DNA of 64,000 nt from NCBI GenBank assembly GCA_016859345.1, contig CM029122.1, positions 12,381,575 through 12,445,574 on the forward strand, given 5' to 3'. Under the pieces are notes generated by a model, which worked only from the letters and a program-made list of their open reading frames with translations, was not told the origin of the DNA and did no database searches. Position numbers and translations under genes: made by a program. Shown here piece by piece: positions 8,601 to 22,839 of this stretch. Origin of the DNA: Istiophorus platypterus (Eukaryota > Chordata > Actinopteri > Istiophoriformes > Istiophoridae). Every line of letters starts with the position of its first letter. The first letter of the stretch is position 1.

Positions 8601-11600
8601 GTGCTGTTCTCTTAAGGTGCTTTGTGGAGAGCGTCACAATATTACCATTGTCTGCTGAATGAATATGGCTTGTTGAGCAGGTTGTTTCCCTCTCAGGCAA
8701 TTTCAGAGGTCTGTACTAAAGATAGCTGCTAAAATTATTTCTAATTGTTACATTTTCATTATCCCACTGCTTAGTCTGGACTAACTCAGATACATAAACT
8801 GTATTCTTTATGACACTGGGTCAAAAAACAAGAAGCTAATTTTCAAAATGTACTTTTTACCAATGCATAAAGTGAGGCCTGAGTAAATGGTGTCCTCAGA
8901 AGACTTTTTGCATCTGTAGTAAAAGGTTGTAGGTTAATATAAGAGATATATTTGATGTTGCTTTCCATTGAATTGAAAATGACCTAATTCTATTTCTCAA
9001 TACAATATTTTACCATCAGTTTTCATCCTTGTGCAGTCAGAAAATGTGACTGAGATTAAAAACAACTGCAACACAGCTTTATTGTTACAGTTGCATGGCG
9101 GAGGTGAGGAAATGTGATTATCAAACATACAGCCCCAAGTCTGTAGCGAAGTATGCAGAATAGACCTTGATTAAATCAGCTGTGTAAGACTTAGGGCAAC
9201 CCAACTATCCATGTATAAATGCCTTTATTATCATCTTTGTTTAATTATCACAGAATCATTTATGACAAACACCAGCCACATTAAACATGCCTTATAGACA
9301 GTATAATAGTGAATTTGTTAATGTAACAGTTCTGTCAAACCATCCCAACTGATAATTGTGATAAAACCATTTAAAATATTATTCTGCTGAAGTGTCATTA
9401 ATAGTGGACTAGCCACAGGGAGCCTTTATCACACATCACAGACACTGAGAAGATGGATCTTCCATGTAGCGCATGATCACTCAACCAAAATACAAAAACA
9501 TTCATGCATGCATATTACCACTCATACGAAACAAAGTATCACAGTTGGTGGTTGGAAGACAAGCAGGGAGGGAGGACAGTGAAGTTACTTTAATAAAAAT
9601 AAATAAATGAAGGAGACAGAGAGGTAATAGACAGTGGGTAACTTAATACAGGTAGAAGTCAAGTTGACGAGAACGTGTCCTCAGCATGAACGGCACAAAG
9701 TCAAACACCTTTAGACGTGAACAAACAATCTGGCAACTGATTGCAGGGAAAGGGTCTGGTATAAATACAGGAGAGAAAATAAGCGAAATGAAGAACAGGT
9801 GCATAGGTGGGTTGGGAAGATCCAGTGATTGGGAATGGCAGGGAGGTGAGTAGGTGGATCTTGTAACAGGAGGAATGTCCTGGGCAGGTGGAATATGGCA
9901 AGGGACAGGGGCATAGTGGCCAGCATAAACAGGGCTGTGTGTTTTATAGAAGCTGATATAGAAGATTTGTCAGCTGAATCAAAGGGTTGTGTAGTTTAAA
10001 GAATTTCTACTATTTGTATTATTACATGACATTTAATGTTCAACCTTTGAATCAGCGTGGAACTGATTTGAATTTGATATTTCTTCTTATCATTCATACA
10101 TTTATGATACAGATCTTGAATAAGTTCAAGTACAGTCCAAAGCTAGCCCATTACTCATGAATTTGTATTCATTACAGAGTTTCATATTTATATTTAGTGC
10201 ATCAAAGCCCTGTTAAATTAATTAGGTTTAGGTTCAGATAGGGCCACCTTAACTCCTGAACTGTCAGGCATAGAAGTAGTTTTTTTGGCACTGGATATTT
10301 GATTCAACTGATATTGCTTAATAAACAACAAAAAAACAAAAAAAAACCCAACTTATTTATGACTGAAAGGACAATTTTACAGGTCTGGTCAATAATAACA
10401 CAACAAATAAGGAAAAAACATCATTAATTCCAAAGCTAAAACAATACATATAGCACCACTTTTAGCACATCTAAATATAATGCCTTCCAATCCTCTTCAT
10501 CCAATTAGGTATATAACATATTAGAATTAAACTGGATAAATCAATCAAAAGACACTACACCTGTTAATAGTAAAACAATTTTAAACATGATAAATGTAAT
10601 CATAAAAACAGCAAAATACATAAAAATATTTATGAAAAACATTAAAATAGACACAGCTATGTCATATGAAGATGCACTTTCTGTTAAGTAGATGACTCAT
10701 CCTTGTACAAGGCCATATCACTCAGAGGGTGCAGGTATTCTTCAAAATTAGTATATGATTGTCTGTGTGTTTTGATGCACATCAAAACGCTTATCAAACT
10801 ATTTTTATTAAAGCCAATGGGATTTGAAAATTTCCAACACTGGTGCTGGTGGTGGTATAAAAAAACATAGCTATAACCTTCCAATACCAATACTTAAAAT
10901 TAGAAATATGCTCATATGGAAATTCCAAATAGTTGTGTTTTTTTTCAACAACAAATATAGTGAAGGCTGTGCAGCAGCTTTTGCAAAGTATATACCTCCA
11001 ATTTTCTAGTTAATAATTGAAAACAAGCAAATGATCCTTTGTTCCTTTTCCTACAGTTCCATTCACAAACACATTTTGCCATTATGTGTTGTTACATGTA
11101 GCTGAGGCAGCCAACACAACTGATTTGTCTCTATGCTTGTTTGTATGTTTACAAGCCGCAGTCTTTTTTCTTTTTCCTTTTTTCTTGTCTCGTTCATTTT
11201 CTACTTATTTAGCAGGTACATTAATTTATGATTTGTATTAACATCAAATGAAAAGAACATACATACTTTTAACTGTTGGCCCTTTTCGGACAGTGTGCAC
11301 AGCCTCTTTTTTCATTTTATATTAGCTCCTTCCCTTTTAACTGTGGCCTCATGGTAATTTTATGCATATGCTGATGTTGCAGGTTTTTTTTTATCAATTA
11401 TAAAATCTTCATTAGCAACTTTCTTGTTGCTTATGCATAATGAATGCTCAGTTCAGAAGTACAAAGAGACCAAAGCCAAAACACAAGTAAAATACAGACG
11501 CTTTTCAATGATTTTCTTTGATGAAACAGAAAGCGAGATGTGCCCAATAAAGCAATGACAGAGGATCTCCTCTGCTGTGATTCAGGATTTTTAGATCATA

Positions 11601-13859
11601 GTGTCCTTGAGGTTTTTATTTTGCATGGACTGTCTGAAAAAGGTGTTGTCTAAGACGTCTATTTTGTGTGTTGGAAAAAAAGACAAGAAAGAACAGAAAT
11701 AAGCAAATATGATTTCTAAGGGTTTTGGTTTTTTTTCTGAATTCTTTATGCTAATTTTTCTTCTTAGTGGCATCTTCTAATGGAGGTTGTTGAGCTGAAA
11801 AATTCTGATGTAACCTAGGTATGGAAATATCTTTACATTTGTGTTCAGGGCTAATTTAAATTGAACAAACACTGTTTATAGTAGTTGTCAGTCTTTTTGG
11901 AAGGTGATGGAAAAGTCCTGTGTGTTATGAGGTCTCCAGTATTATTATTAATGGTCACTCTAGCCTAGAGTTTGAATGATGGATAGCAATGCTTTATGGG
12001 GAATTATCTGCTTGGCTAGGATCATCCTTAATTCATTAGCTTTCTTGGATGTAATTGCATAACCTTATAAGTATGTGAAGCTATGTGTATCTCACCTACT
12101 TATCCTGTGGAACTGGAAATCTATTAAAGTTCCTTCCTACAGTATGTTTTTTGTCATCAGTCAGCATAATAATTGAATTTCCCTTTATTTCTACAACAAT
12201 CCTGCAGGAGCAGTAAGACACTGTTATTACTTATATGGCACACTGATGACATGCCCTAATCCTCGGCTGAATAACACTTCATGTCATATTTAATGCCTAA
12301 TAGGTGATGCAGAGAGGGCTACAATTACCTGTGGTCATTACGGCTTACAGTGCTGATCACTGAACCATGCATCTCTCACTCTATCTACTACCTTTGCATG
12401 AAATCTAATGGTGCTGGGCATCTCCCTGAATCAGCGTGTGGGAGTGAGTCATTACCAACCCGACCCAAATGAACATGAGCACAGAAAGCAGTTGTATTTT
12501 TACATTTTGCCAACACTGACATAGCTTCTTCATTTGGCAATTACAAAGTATCTTGTCAATTTTTACATCATGGAACAAACGGTCAAAGTTTATTCCTGTT
12601 CATGCAAACAGTAGTTCAGGAAACAATGTTCGTCACAACGTCTTTAATGTCTTTTAAGTATCTGTTCTTTCATTAGATTGTATGATGTTCATCAGATGGC
12701 GTTTGCCCAGTTGTCACACAATTGTAGATGGAAAAAATTCTGTTTCCTCTTAGCACATCAAGGTATTAAAGAATAACAAGTATCAATTCATAGTTTTTTT
12801 GTTAATATACCTAATCTGTATTGGGAATGTGTTTCAGGAAACTCAGTTGGCTGTGTAAGACTAGAGAAAAAGAGCAAAAATTTGAAACTTTAATTAAATA
12901 CATTAAAAGCCAGTAAATCGATAAAATTTCTCTTGTTGCACTTTATGGACTTGGACTTTTCTTCTGTGTACTCTGAAGCCTCCTGCTTAGTCAGAAAGTA
13001 AAACTGCAAGACCTCAATGAGACACAGTGAAGCAGCAGGGTAATGGAAGCCCTCCAGATACAGATGAACCTGAAGGAGGAAAGTTGAGCGGATTTACATT
13101 TCTGCTCGTATTTTTAGATGTGGGAGGAAAAGTGTTCATCACAATGAAGAGATGTTTATTATGTTTGGAGCTGAGCGTGCCCCTTGCAGGCCTTGGCCTT
13201 CCATGGCACAGATATTGCTTTTCATGTGTCATTAATTCAAGTCGTCATTGCTAGCAGGCCTGAGCAGCAGTCCAGTTGGTTTAGTGATTAAGTGTTACCT
13301 CTAAAGAGAGTGCAACAGCATATAACAAGCACTTCTGCATCATCATGGCAAAGAAAATGAAACAGTCAATCTTAAAGTCTGTGAGTGTGATTCAAATTAA
13401 ACAACTGTAATTAAAAATGTGGAGTGCTAATTTTTTTTTCAAGAGAAATTTTTACCACTTTCATGACAGAGAGACTTAAATTTTTCTGATATATCCCGGT
13501 GCAGGGGTGAGCTAAGAAAGAGAGGTGAGGCTTAACTTAACCAACTCTGAGTATTAGCTCAGTTTCAGGCATTAATACTTGACAAGAGGATTGATAATAT
13601 ATCAAACAGATGAAATGTTAGGAGGAGGAGCGATGAAATGAAAGTCCTAAGCGGTTGCAATATGGTATGTTTGCTGCTACATAATTCCTTCCATCAAATT
13701 TGCTGTTTAAGTACATTCTACTTACTTATTTTTCATTTTGAAGTGAATTTTTACAAGAAACTGATTATTCCTGGATTGAATGGACCAGATTATGTATTAG
13801 ATTATCATTTTTAATTTGAAAGCACATAGTATAGCTGTTCTAATCAATATTTTTTATAT

Positions 13860-14290
13860 CAACGATCGATAAAATGACCATATATCATGTGAAAGAGGCT
13901 GCTCTTGGTAATGAGCCCACAGAGATTTATCACCTCAACTCTGCAGTTTCCCTCAGTTTGATGAAGCTTTATACTGACTTTCAGCTCATGGTTTTGTCTC
14001 ACTCCGTGTTTATCAGCCTTGTTTCCAGACACAGCCTGCAGCTGTTTTAAGCCAAAAACGTCTGAAAAACCCATTGTATATTACCACCCAGCACCAAACA
14101 GCAAACAGCCTGACAGACAGCAAAGCATTCAGAAGACAAAAAAACGAGGTATTTCCTTGGTGGGTTGTTAGAGGCCAAAAACATAGCTAAAAGCAAGTGA
14201 TTATTATACTTCTATTAATCAGGTGGCCAGTAACACAACTCCAAATTCATGCTAATGTGTGAAGATCGAAATATACACTGTATCGCACTT
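13860..14290 (+). repeat. Dispersed teleost element (family B), copy 1
   Basis: Contains 'ctgaaaaacccattgtatat', then 'caccaaacagcaaacagcc', then 'agaggccaaaaacatagcta', and finally 'caggtggccagtaacac' with 'ctccaaattcatgctaatgt'. The latter parts of this order recur at about 29490-29870 and 43270-43640. I recognise it as a widely dispersed fish repeat, class unknown. Edges are approximate. Confidence 0.5.
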
Positions 14291-14298
14291 TCAAGTAC

Positions 14299-14333
14299 CA
14301 AACAAACAAACAAACAAACAAACAAACAAAAAA
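14299..14333. repeat. (CAAA)n microsatellite
   Basis: About eight CAAA units ending in an A run. Confidence 0.9.
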
Positions 14334-15086
14334 GGAAGTAATACAAAAGTTTTAAATAGTTTGAAATAGACTGCAGAAAAACAGGATGACACTGTGTTCA
14401 GATTATGTTAAAAACTTTAGGACCTATAAATTATAATAATCTTTCTACTGACTGGAATGTCTGGGGTCTTCTCTGTAATTCTTCTATTATCACACAATGC
14501 TTATCTGAGTAAAGATGTGTAGTACTTTGTGTGAGTGTGTACCCAGTTTTCAGAAGTTTTAATCACTTTAATTTTTTTCCTTTTTTTTTTGCCATGTGAT
14601 GTCTCTTCTATTGGGAACGGGATTAGTGCCCCAGTTCTATGTAGAAATCTGCCGTGTGATATATGATGCACCAAACAGGGAGCTCTGAGTTGTCTTCATA
14701 CATTATTGTTCAGTGCACATTGATTAAATAACTGAGCCCTTATAGGCCATTGCAATATTAACATTTGAGAAAGATGAAAAGCTTTGCATGAGTATGAGTT
14801 GTAATGAACATTTATCTTTGTCCATTTGGCTTTGGACTTTTCAAAACCTAGTATGGATGGAGCTTACATTTCTTCTCTAAAAGCCACTCTAGATAATGAA
14901 AGCTGTGCAGCTCGCCAGAGCAGGCTTGCAGCTTCTCTGCTGCTGCTGTCAAATAATTGCTGGTGTGGCAAATATGAATCTCCAATCGTCTGATTCAGCT
15001 CTTATAGTGTGATTAAAGCGTGGCATTTGGTCAAGTGGCTGGCAGGAACTCGTGTGCTCCAGTCACAGTTTACTGGAAGCTAGCAT

Positions 15087-15088
<2 letters not shown>

Positions 15089-15129
<41 letters not shown>
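15089..15129. repeat. (AT)n microsatellite
   Basis: About 20 uninterrupted AT units. Confidence 0.95.
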
Positions 15130-15132
<3 letters not shown>

Positions 15133-16079
15133 TTTATTTTAAATGTTGTGGCTTAATGGGTGTAGATCTTTCTGTGGTGAGAAATGGCCTTGTTGTTGTA
15201 TTAGGCACTGCCATGCAGAGCATTCCTAACTCTATTTTTGTGACACAACCTCACTTTTCTTGTGCAAACTAATGACTCTGTGAAGAATCTGCTGTTTTCT
15301 TAATTTGATCAATGCCATCACATATGATAAACACCCTGTACTAACCCTGAACTGTGTGCCAACATGAACCCTGAGAGCCCATACGTGCTGTCATTGAGCC
15401 GAGCTCCTACTTCCCAGTCAGCTTTTGATCAGTGTGAGATCACCCCCTAGACTGAAGTAAAAAGAAGAGAGGGAGAGCACCTCATACTGATCTAGTTAAA
15501 TGTAGCTATCAGTGCGATGACAGCGAGTCAGCTGGTGCAGCAATTCAAAGATTCTGTCTTTAATGTCCCCATGAGGCCTGTTTGGTGGCTGAGCCACACA
15601 AGTGCTCCCGTTATCAGAGGGGCAATTAACTTTGGCTTTTTTCCCTTTTTTTCCCCTCTAATTGAGAAAAGAACATTCTCCTTTTGTTCTATAAATAGTC
15701 CTTAAGAAAGTAATTGTGCAAAACGGAGATTTTTTTATCATATATTCTTTAATTTTTGTTGATCAGGAGATGCTTGATCAGTAAATTTATTAAAATTGCT
15801 TTTAAGATTCTGCTTGCTAACTTTATACCACTGCTTTAGCCTTTGTGCTATCTTGCAAAAATATTTGTCCCTAAACTCGCTGTTTGACCAGTTGAGCTTT
15901 CAGTGTCACCAATTTTTAAATGCAAGACTCAATATAACTGAAGAAGATCTGTGCTTTATGTTTTAGTCAGAGCTTACTTTGTATTTTGGTGCATAGCATC
16001 CATTCAGTCAGGGTGTGTGTGTTGTTCATACAGAATGAAGTATCAAACAGCGATATGGCCAATGCCAGCACAGGTGCCC

Positions 16080-16335
16080 GCCTGTGTTATTTCTCAATTG
16101 ATACCTGTAAAATCTGATGAGGGGACAGCGGCAGGAATAACCACGTCTGGAGCTGATTTATTAGAGCAACCTGGAGAAAGGTCGTCCGTGCTTGTCTGGG
16201 GCGAGCTGGTGACAGGTCAGTTATACTGTGGGGACGGTGGCCGAGGCTGGCTGCCCGCCTCACACTGCTCCCCAATTTGGATTCAGTGGTTGACTGAGCA
16301 CCTGGCACACCTAAAGTGTAAGCACAGGTAGAGTC
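16080..16335. promoter_or_regulatory. Second CpG-bearing, stop-poor pocket in the intron
   Basis: GC and CpG rise locally (for example 'ggacggtggccgaggctggc' near 16233). A 126-residue ORF (15951-16331) spans it, but its composition and sequence suggest no protein family. It is a candidate conserved non-coding element only. Confidence 0.25.
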
Positions 16336-19300
16336 ACCTTCATATGGACTACTGCTGCGAGGAGAGGATGCCATTCCAACATCTTCTGGCATGTATGCAT
16401 GTAATAAAAGAGTTGTCCATGAAATATAACATCTCTTTCAATAACATCTTTACTGCTAGTGTCTTATGCATCTTCCCTGTGCTACTGCATCATTCAGACA
16501 TGCTGTGAGAGAGATTTGAATAATCTCACTGAACAGATTGCAGTCCAGATTGCCTCTTAAATTCCTGCATTTATAAATAGGTGCTTGTTCCTGTCTTATT
16601 TTGCCAAATTATTGTAGATATTTGATCAGCAGTGCATTACTGAACAGAAGTATCCATAATTTATGGAGAGTTCTGTTCAATAGTGTTCGATATATAATTT
16701 AATATAAAGCCACCGTGTGAAACAAAAGCCCCTTTTAATTAAATTAAAAAAAATAACAACATTGAGTTTAGGAATTCCCAACTATCTGCAGTGGTGTCTG
16801 GTGTGAGTATCATGCAACTGTTATTTATTTTAACATCTTCTATATTTTACAGAGTCAGAAAGCATCAGATATGATGAGTTTTGTTGTATGTTGTGGGGAC
16901 TAAACAATACTTTATTTCCCACAGGAAAAGGATTTCCACCTTTAGATCAATTTCTGTTCACACCCACCAACATTATTGCAGTATAAATTGGATCCCAGGC
17001 CACAGTATAATAAGTATGGATTGGAAATCTGCACTAACAACAGCACAGCACTAGAGAGTAGAGTAACATCTTGCGGCATCACCAAGTGCTGGTGTGGAAC
17101 AAATAGCATTATGTCCCAGCACGTGTTGCGATACAGCACATCAACCTCATCATAGGAATACAACGTCCCTCAATGCGAGGCAGTCCTCTCGAGGTGCCAG
17201 ATGAATGGCTACAAAACAGAGCTTTAAATCCCACTCACAAATCCTCGGATCAGTTAACTTCTCATCAGTCCTCATTTCGCAACGGAGAGTGGACTTTGCT
17301 TCATTCATCATTCAGTGTAAGCCTCTCCTCTCTTGTTTGGAATATGGGCTGTGAATTTATTTACTTTCTCTTCAAGGGTATTGAAAGGAAATTGTCCTAA
17401 CACTGGAAGCATTTGCTTCACTTGTAATGCCAGGCATGTCTGTGAATCATAATAACTTACAGAGGGAGGAACAATATTAAGTGTCTTTGAGTGCTTCATT
17501 TTAAACAGAACACATGAATTATCAGAAAATGGCTTCTTCCTCTCAATGTCATCAAGAAGCAGGTTATGCTTTTGTTAAATATTTCAAGATTTCATGAGCA
17601 CAAACCCATAGCTATTATTACATTTGGACATATTTTTGCAATTGATTCTAGTTCCCACATACGTATAGAAGCCAGTATATTGAAAAAGCTGGGTGTGTTG
17701 AAGCTTTCTGCACCAGCATGCAGAGAAGTTGCAGGGTCGTTTCAGGCCTGGGAATGCAATGCAGGATGCCAACATGACTAATGGGCCTAACCTATCCCCT
17801 ATCGACTCGCACAGAAATACTCAGGGATTGATTTGACTGGTTATGCCACTGCCATAATCTCCCCCCTCCAATGATATGGTTTCACGGCTATTTGTAAAAA
17901 CTGCCGCTGTAGCCTCTTTTTAATGTCAGTCGTAATCTCAATTTTCATCATGTAGGCTCAATGCGGAGCCACGTGTCGAGTTACTCTTTAAAATTCCAGC
18001 TACTGTGTCAACTCTGCATTATAAGACTGGACGGATATATTCGTTCTACGGATGTTCAGAAGGTAGGTGTAACAAAAGGCATTTAATTTTTTTAGTTTTA
18101 ATGAAATAACAATTACAAATGATACATTCAAATTATGTTAAGGGAATATTACTTGATTTTCAGGGTCTTACTGTATCTATATGGCTGCAAAATTAAAAGG
18201 AAAGGACCATTACAAAACATTTCATTTAAAGACAGGAGGAAAAAAATGAAGGCCAAAGAAAAACAGGTACGCAGCTTTCCAAACTGCCTCATTATGACGA
18301 CTTGCAGTCATTTCTTCAAGTGTTTTGTTCTTTTCTATAAATATCACTGCTCAGACCACTTCAGTTTTTCATTTATGAAAAGAGAGATATAAAATACGTA
18401 TCCAAGGTAAAGACACAGGCATATTATGTGCTTATAATATTGATCCACCAATCCTTTAACCTACAAAGCAGAACCAAAATTCATTCTAAAAAACGCAATT
18501 TTTTTTTTTTTTAAATTGTGAGCATTGTGGACTACATAGATTGAACACATCTTTTAAAATGCACAAAACGTAAGACTGAGCAAAACGGTCACCACAGCAA
18601 ATTTGTGCTTGATCTGTTTGCATTTACTGTCTCTCAGAATGAGACCTACTGCCACCTCTGCTCTCCCAAAGTGAGAGAGGAGAGAACTGAGCTGGAAGCA
18701 GCTGTTGCAGCGCAGGACTGTGGCCTTTCCATGTAGATGATTGATTCAGGTGCAGCAAGGAGGGATCAGGCTTCGGGCTGCGTCCGTTAATCACACTGTA
18801 TTACCACACAGGAGGCATTTATCACCAAACACCAAAGGCTTCAGTCCACGGGGGAACACTGAAACCAATCTCATCGCTTACATGCAATCCATCCAGGTCC
18901 ACGAAAAGCAGCGTTGCTGAGTGCCACCCCATCCATTTTCTCTGTAAGAGGGGGATGCTCCAAAGAGCAAAGTAAGAGGCAAAGAACAGCGAGGTTCAAC
19001 GAGACTTTAGGATAAGGCATTGAAAAACCTTTAGTGTAGCTGGTTTCCCAGTGGGAAGCGCAGGCATGCAGCTTTGCCCCCAGGCATTCAGAACCAAAAC
19101 AGCACAGTGTTAAAACAGCATAAGTGGCTACACTTGTGGAGGCCATTTCATATGTGTGATAATTTTCATTCCGTTCATCATGAAATGTAAACTGCGCAAA
19201 TACAGTGTTCATGGTACGAAGTCATCTACAAGGAATGTAATGTCCAACCCTGCCCCCCCCCATGCCAATTTTTTTTGATTGGCCGATCCATGGCCTAATT

Positions 19301-20356
19301 GGATTGGTTTGGGGAAATAGCTGAGCCAGATTCTTTTTTTTTTTTTTTCATTTTTTGCCAGGCTACAAAGCATTTTTTTCCAGACTGTACACAGACTATT
19401 TTTTTTAAAACCTCCCTCCCAGCTCAACATAACATTGTCCCTGATTACCAGGTACCCCATGTACATGCTGTGCCCACACCATTTTTCCCAACAGGAGGTT
19501 GTGTTTAAAGGCTGTGAAATAAGGTGCCAGTATACAGCAGGCTCTTTTTTCCAAAATGAAAGGTAGAGGAAGAGCTTATTATTATATCCAAAAAGCTACA
19601 ATGATTGAGAAGCCTTAAAGCAGGACACGTGTCCTATGTTCAGGTTTTTTTAATGATGATTATTTTTCTATTTTTTTTTTTTAAATGGTCAGTTCAGGTT
19701 GATGTTAACAGCTACATCTTGGATCGGTCCATTTGTGATTTGGCTTCGAGGCTGTTGGTTCCCTTACAGATAATGAATTAATGAATTTTCTCTGTAGCCT
19801 GTTAATTGCCATAGCTTCGTGCCTGTTACTCTCTTTATACGTAATCTATTGTTGATATGAATGGTATAAATGCTGCAGCATAGATTTGTCCATGGGGAGT
19901 CTCAGCGCAAGATTTATCAGTCTGACATTTACACTGAAATGTAAAGTGCGACCGAGCTGGGTCACATGTCTGACTCCCGGGGTAATTGTTTAAAAAGGAA
20001 AGGCACAGGCCCTCAGTCCCTCAGGACCTTTGCGCTGATGCATGATAACTTAGAGCAAACAGATGCCACAGCTTTGATGAACGGGCTGTGTTTTGTCACG
20101 TTAAGAAGACAAACAACGTCTAAGCGAGGGTAACCACTGCTGTTTTTAATTAAAGCACCAAGCTTACAAACAGCAATAAACTTGTCTGTTGTGTTGTGTG
20201 GTGAAAGTAGATCAAAGTCAGAGCTATCCCTGCAGTGCGCATTTGAGGTGAGCTTTTTGTTGCTTTCTTTCATTTTTATTTTTTTTTTTTTTATATGAGA
20301 GCTACAGGGAAGTATGCAGCACAGATTTTTTTTTTAATGCCGCCCAACATTTGTAG

Positions 20357-20823
20357 GTTTCAGCTCAGTGGAACAACAGAATGAAATTCCCTTCATCTTT
20401 ACAAGAGCGGTTGGTCATCCAGAAATTTGCATTCATGGCCGCAAATGGAAATGGAACAACCGAGAGGGGTGTCCTGTAGTGCCAGCACCAGTTATTGAGG
20501 CACAGTGGAGGGGAGACAGTGACATTTAACAGCGTTAGGATGGGCAGCCTCTGACCGGCTTGAGTGCAGCAGACACCCTAGCACATACAGAAATGGGGCT
20601 TACAGCAGTGCCGGTCTTTGTAGGCAACTGAGGGAAGCGGAGAGGAATGGGCCACAGAGCCCAGGGAGTTATTTCAGCTAGCCTCCAACTTGCCACAGCC
20701 AGGGGAGACAAACAGTAAAATCAATACTCCCACTCAGGACAGTTCACTACAAGGGCCTCCCTCAGTGCCCCTGTCTGTCAGAGTCAGTCCCTCAAGCGGG
20801 GAAAGGATGGAAATGCTGACAAG
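20357..20823 (+). other. Possible unrecognised exon or conserved non-coding block
   Basis: A balanced-composition block, unlike the AT-rich flanks, begins after a T-rich run and an AG-ending acceptor-like site (T run to about 20336, 'atttgtag' to 20356). It ends at a near-perfect plus-strand donor (GACAAG|GTAGGT at 20823/20824). No long ORF crosses it, so any exon would be non-coding. This is speculative. Confidence 0.2.
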
Positions 20824-21005
20824 GTAGGTGCCGGGGCACACAGATCACTGTTAGAGAGCGAGTGAGGTCTTGTTCAGCACCGCGGACAGCTCCAGAAAGC
20901 CAGAGAAGAAGAGCTCAGACAAAATGTTGGCCCACAGCTTATCTGTCCCTTTTTCTTCACACTTTTAAAACCTATTTTCATTAAATTACTGGAAGCATGA
21001 AATTA

Positions 21006-21040
21006 GTGTGTGTGTGTGTGTGTGTCTGTGTGTGCGCGCG
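21006..21040. repeat. (GT)n microsatellite with GC end
   Basis: A GT run interrupted by one CT and ending in GCGCGC. Confidence 0.9.
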
Positions 21041-21439
21041 TCTTTGTGTAGTAGGCAATTTGTCATTTTAACATCGTTTCTGGGTGCCTGGCAATAATAA
21101 CAAATCCACTAAATAGCATTAGCACATCATGGACTGTCATTTCTTGACCTTTCTCTACTGCCAGCTAACTATTGAAGAAATACAATACCCCAAAAATATA
21201 TTTGTTAAAAAAAAGCAAAATTGACTATAAAAACATTGAAGCCCAGTATCATACTGATGGCAGATGGAACATTATGAATCTAAGCACATAACTTGCGATA
21301 CACACTTTTTTCATACCTCTATCCATTCCAGTAATAGCCCTGTAAATGGGGAATGGGTGGGAAACAGATCAGCAGTCATGTTGATTCAGGAGTATTTTCC
21401 ATGTGTGTGTGTGACAAAATGAGGGGGGTCATCAATGAG

Positions 21440-21780
21440 TGCTGCCAGTAGTAATGAAGCCACCACTATAAATGGGCTAGTCATTCATGATTAACTGGCA
21501 TGTCATGCCTGAAGTAATTGCCTTAATTAGCTATTGAACAGGTTTCAGGGTTAATGGGACAACAGGTTGGCAGTGAACCTGATTAACTGGTGGAAGTTAA
21601 TGATTTTACTCTCATCTTCCCCTCATTCCTCGAAATGATTTGATTAACGGCATGGGAGAAACAGATCCCCTTGTTTGTTAATACAAAATCAATTTCATGG
21701 CTGGCTGAGCTATCTCTGACAGTGTTTTTGTTGGGCGAGCAAGGTCCTCAGTCAGCCACTGGAGACAGGACAAACACAGA
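21440..21780. promoter_or_regulatory. Candidate conserved enhancer block
   Basis: A non-repetitive stretch dense in homeodomain-type TAAT/ATTA cores ('gccttaattagctattg', 'gattaactgg', 'gttaatgatt', 'gattaacgg'). It contains no microsatellite or recognised repeat. The composition resembles vertebrate developmental non-coding elements, but conservation cannot be judged from one sequence. Confidence 0.2.
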
Positions 21781-22839
21781 GGCCTGTAGACAGTAAATCT
21801 GCCTCTCTGAGTTCAGTGCAGTCATGGCGTTGGGAAACTGGCAGCTCTCCCACCCGGCCCACAAATTTACCCCCACTAAGCTTTTCTGTCATGACCAGCA
21901 GCCAATTCCGTGTGTTTTCCCTTAGACTGTGTCAGAGGAATAAGCCTATGCGAGTAATTGGGAAGCAGGTACCGTAAAGTCTCCCCTGTGAGGCAAGATC
22001 AATGCATTTGGAAAGTGTGTTTTGTGTGATGCGCCAGAGGGGAGAAAGTGTAGAGACATTGTCCTCAAATCCTCATATGCCAAGGCCACTTAATTGGCAA
22101 AACCTTGGTCCTATATTGAATGGAGGTCAAAATATAACAGCCTTTTTACTGTCAACCTCCATTTATCTTAGTGAAACCAGTTAAGAAAAACAATTTGGCT
22201 CTGCTTCATTCTGGCATATTGTGCCTACAGCGTGGTTTGGGTTTTTTGGCAGAGCTCACAAGCTGGTTTCAAAGCAGTTGCAGAAATATTACCGCCTTTG
22301 ATTTTTTTCTTTTCTACAGATTGCGTTAGAGTATAAATATCCCAGATTAGAATAGGTTGGTAGTTGCAGTATGCATCCTGGCCAGCTAACTTGTGTGTAG
22401 TAAATCAATTCACCTAGTCTCACTACTGTGCAGTTGACAATGAAAACATACATTGCATGGAAGCAAAGCTGATTGTGCCAGCTCTTGTCAAATGTGTAAA
22501 CCTACTTTTTCTTCTCTGTGAGCCATGAAATTATTGTACTTAGGGCTGTGTGCCCCAGACACTTTAAAGTGTCTCCTATGCAGGAGTTGTGGGCTTGCAA
22601 CTAATGAGCATTTTTACTCAATGCTGCAACTGTTTGATAATCACATTGTTTACCTAATTTTTTTTTTTTTTTTTTCAATGCCAAGAATTCCATTTTTCCG
22701 GCTTCTCAAATGTGATGATTTGTTGCCGTACCCTGTTTCTTATCATAATTAACTGAATATTTTGGGATTTTTTTGACCATTAGTTGGGCAAAGTAAGCTG
22801 TTTAATGACATCGTCTTTTTTATACTTATGCCACCAATG

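Noticed and set aside
8292..8662. Three overlapping ORFs of 92-102 residues
   Set aside because: Overlapping frames in a GC-rich pocket are expected by chance, and none resembles a protein family.
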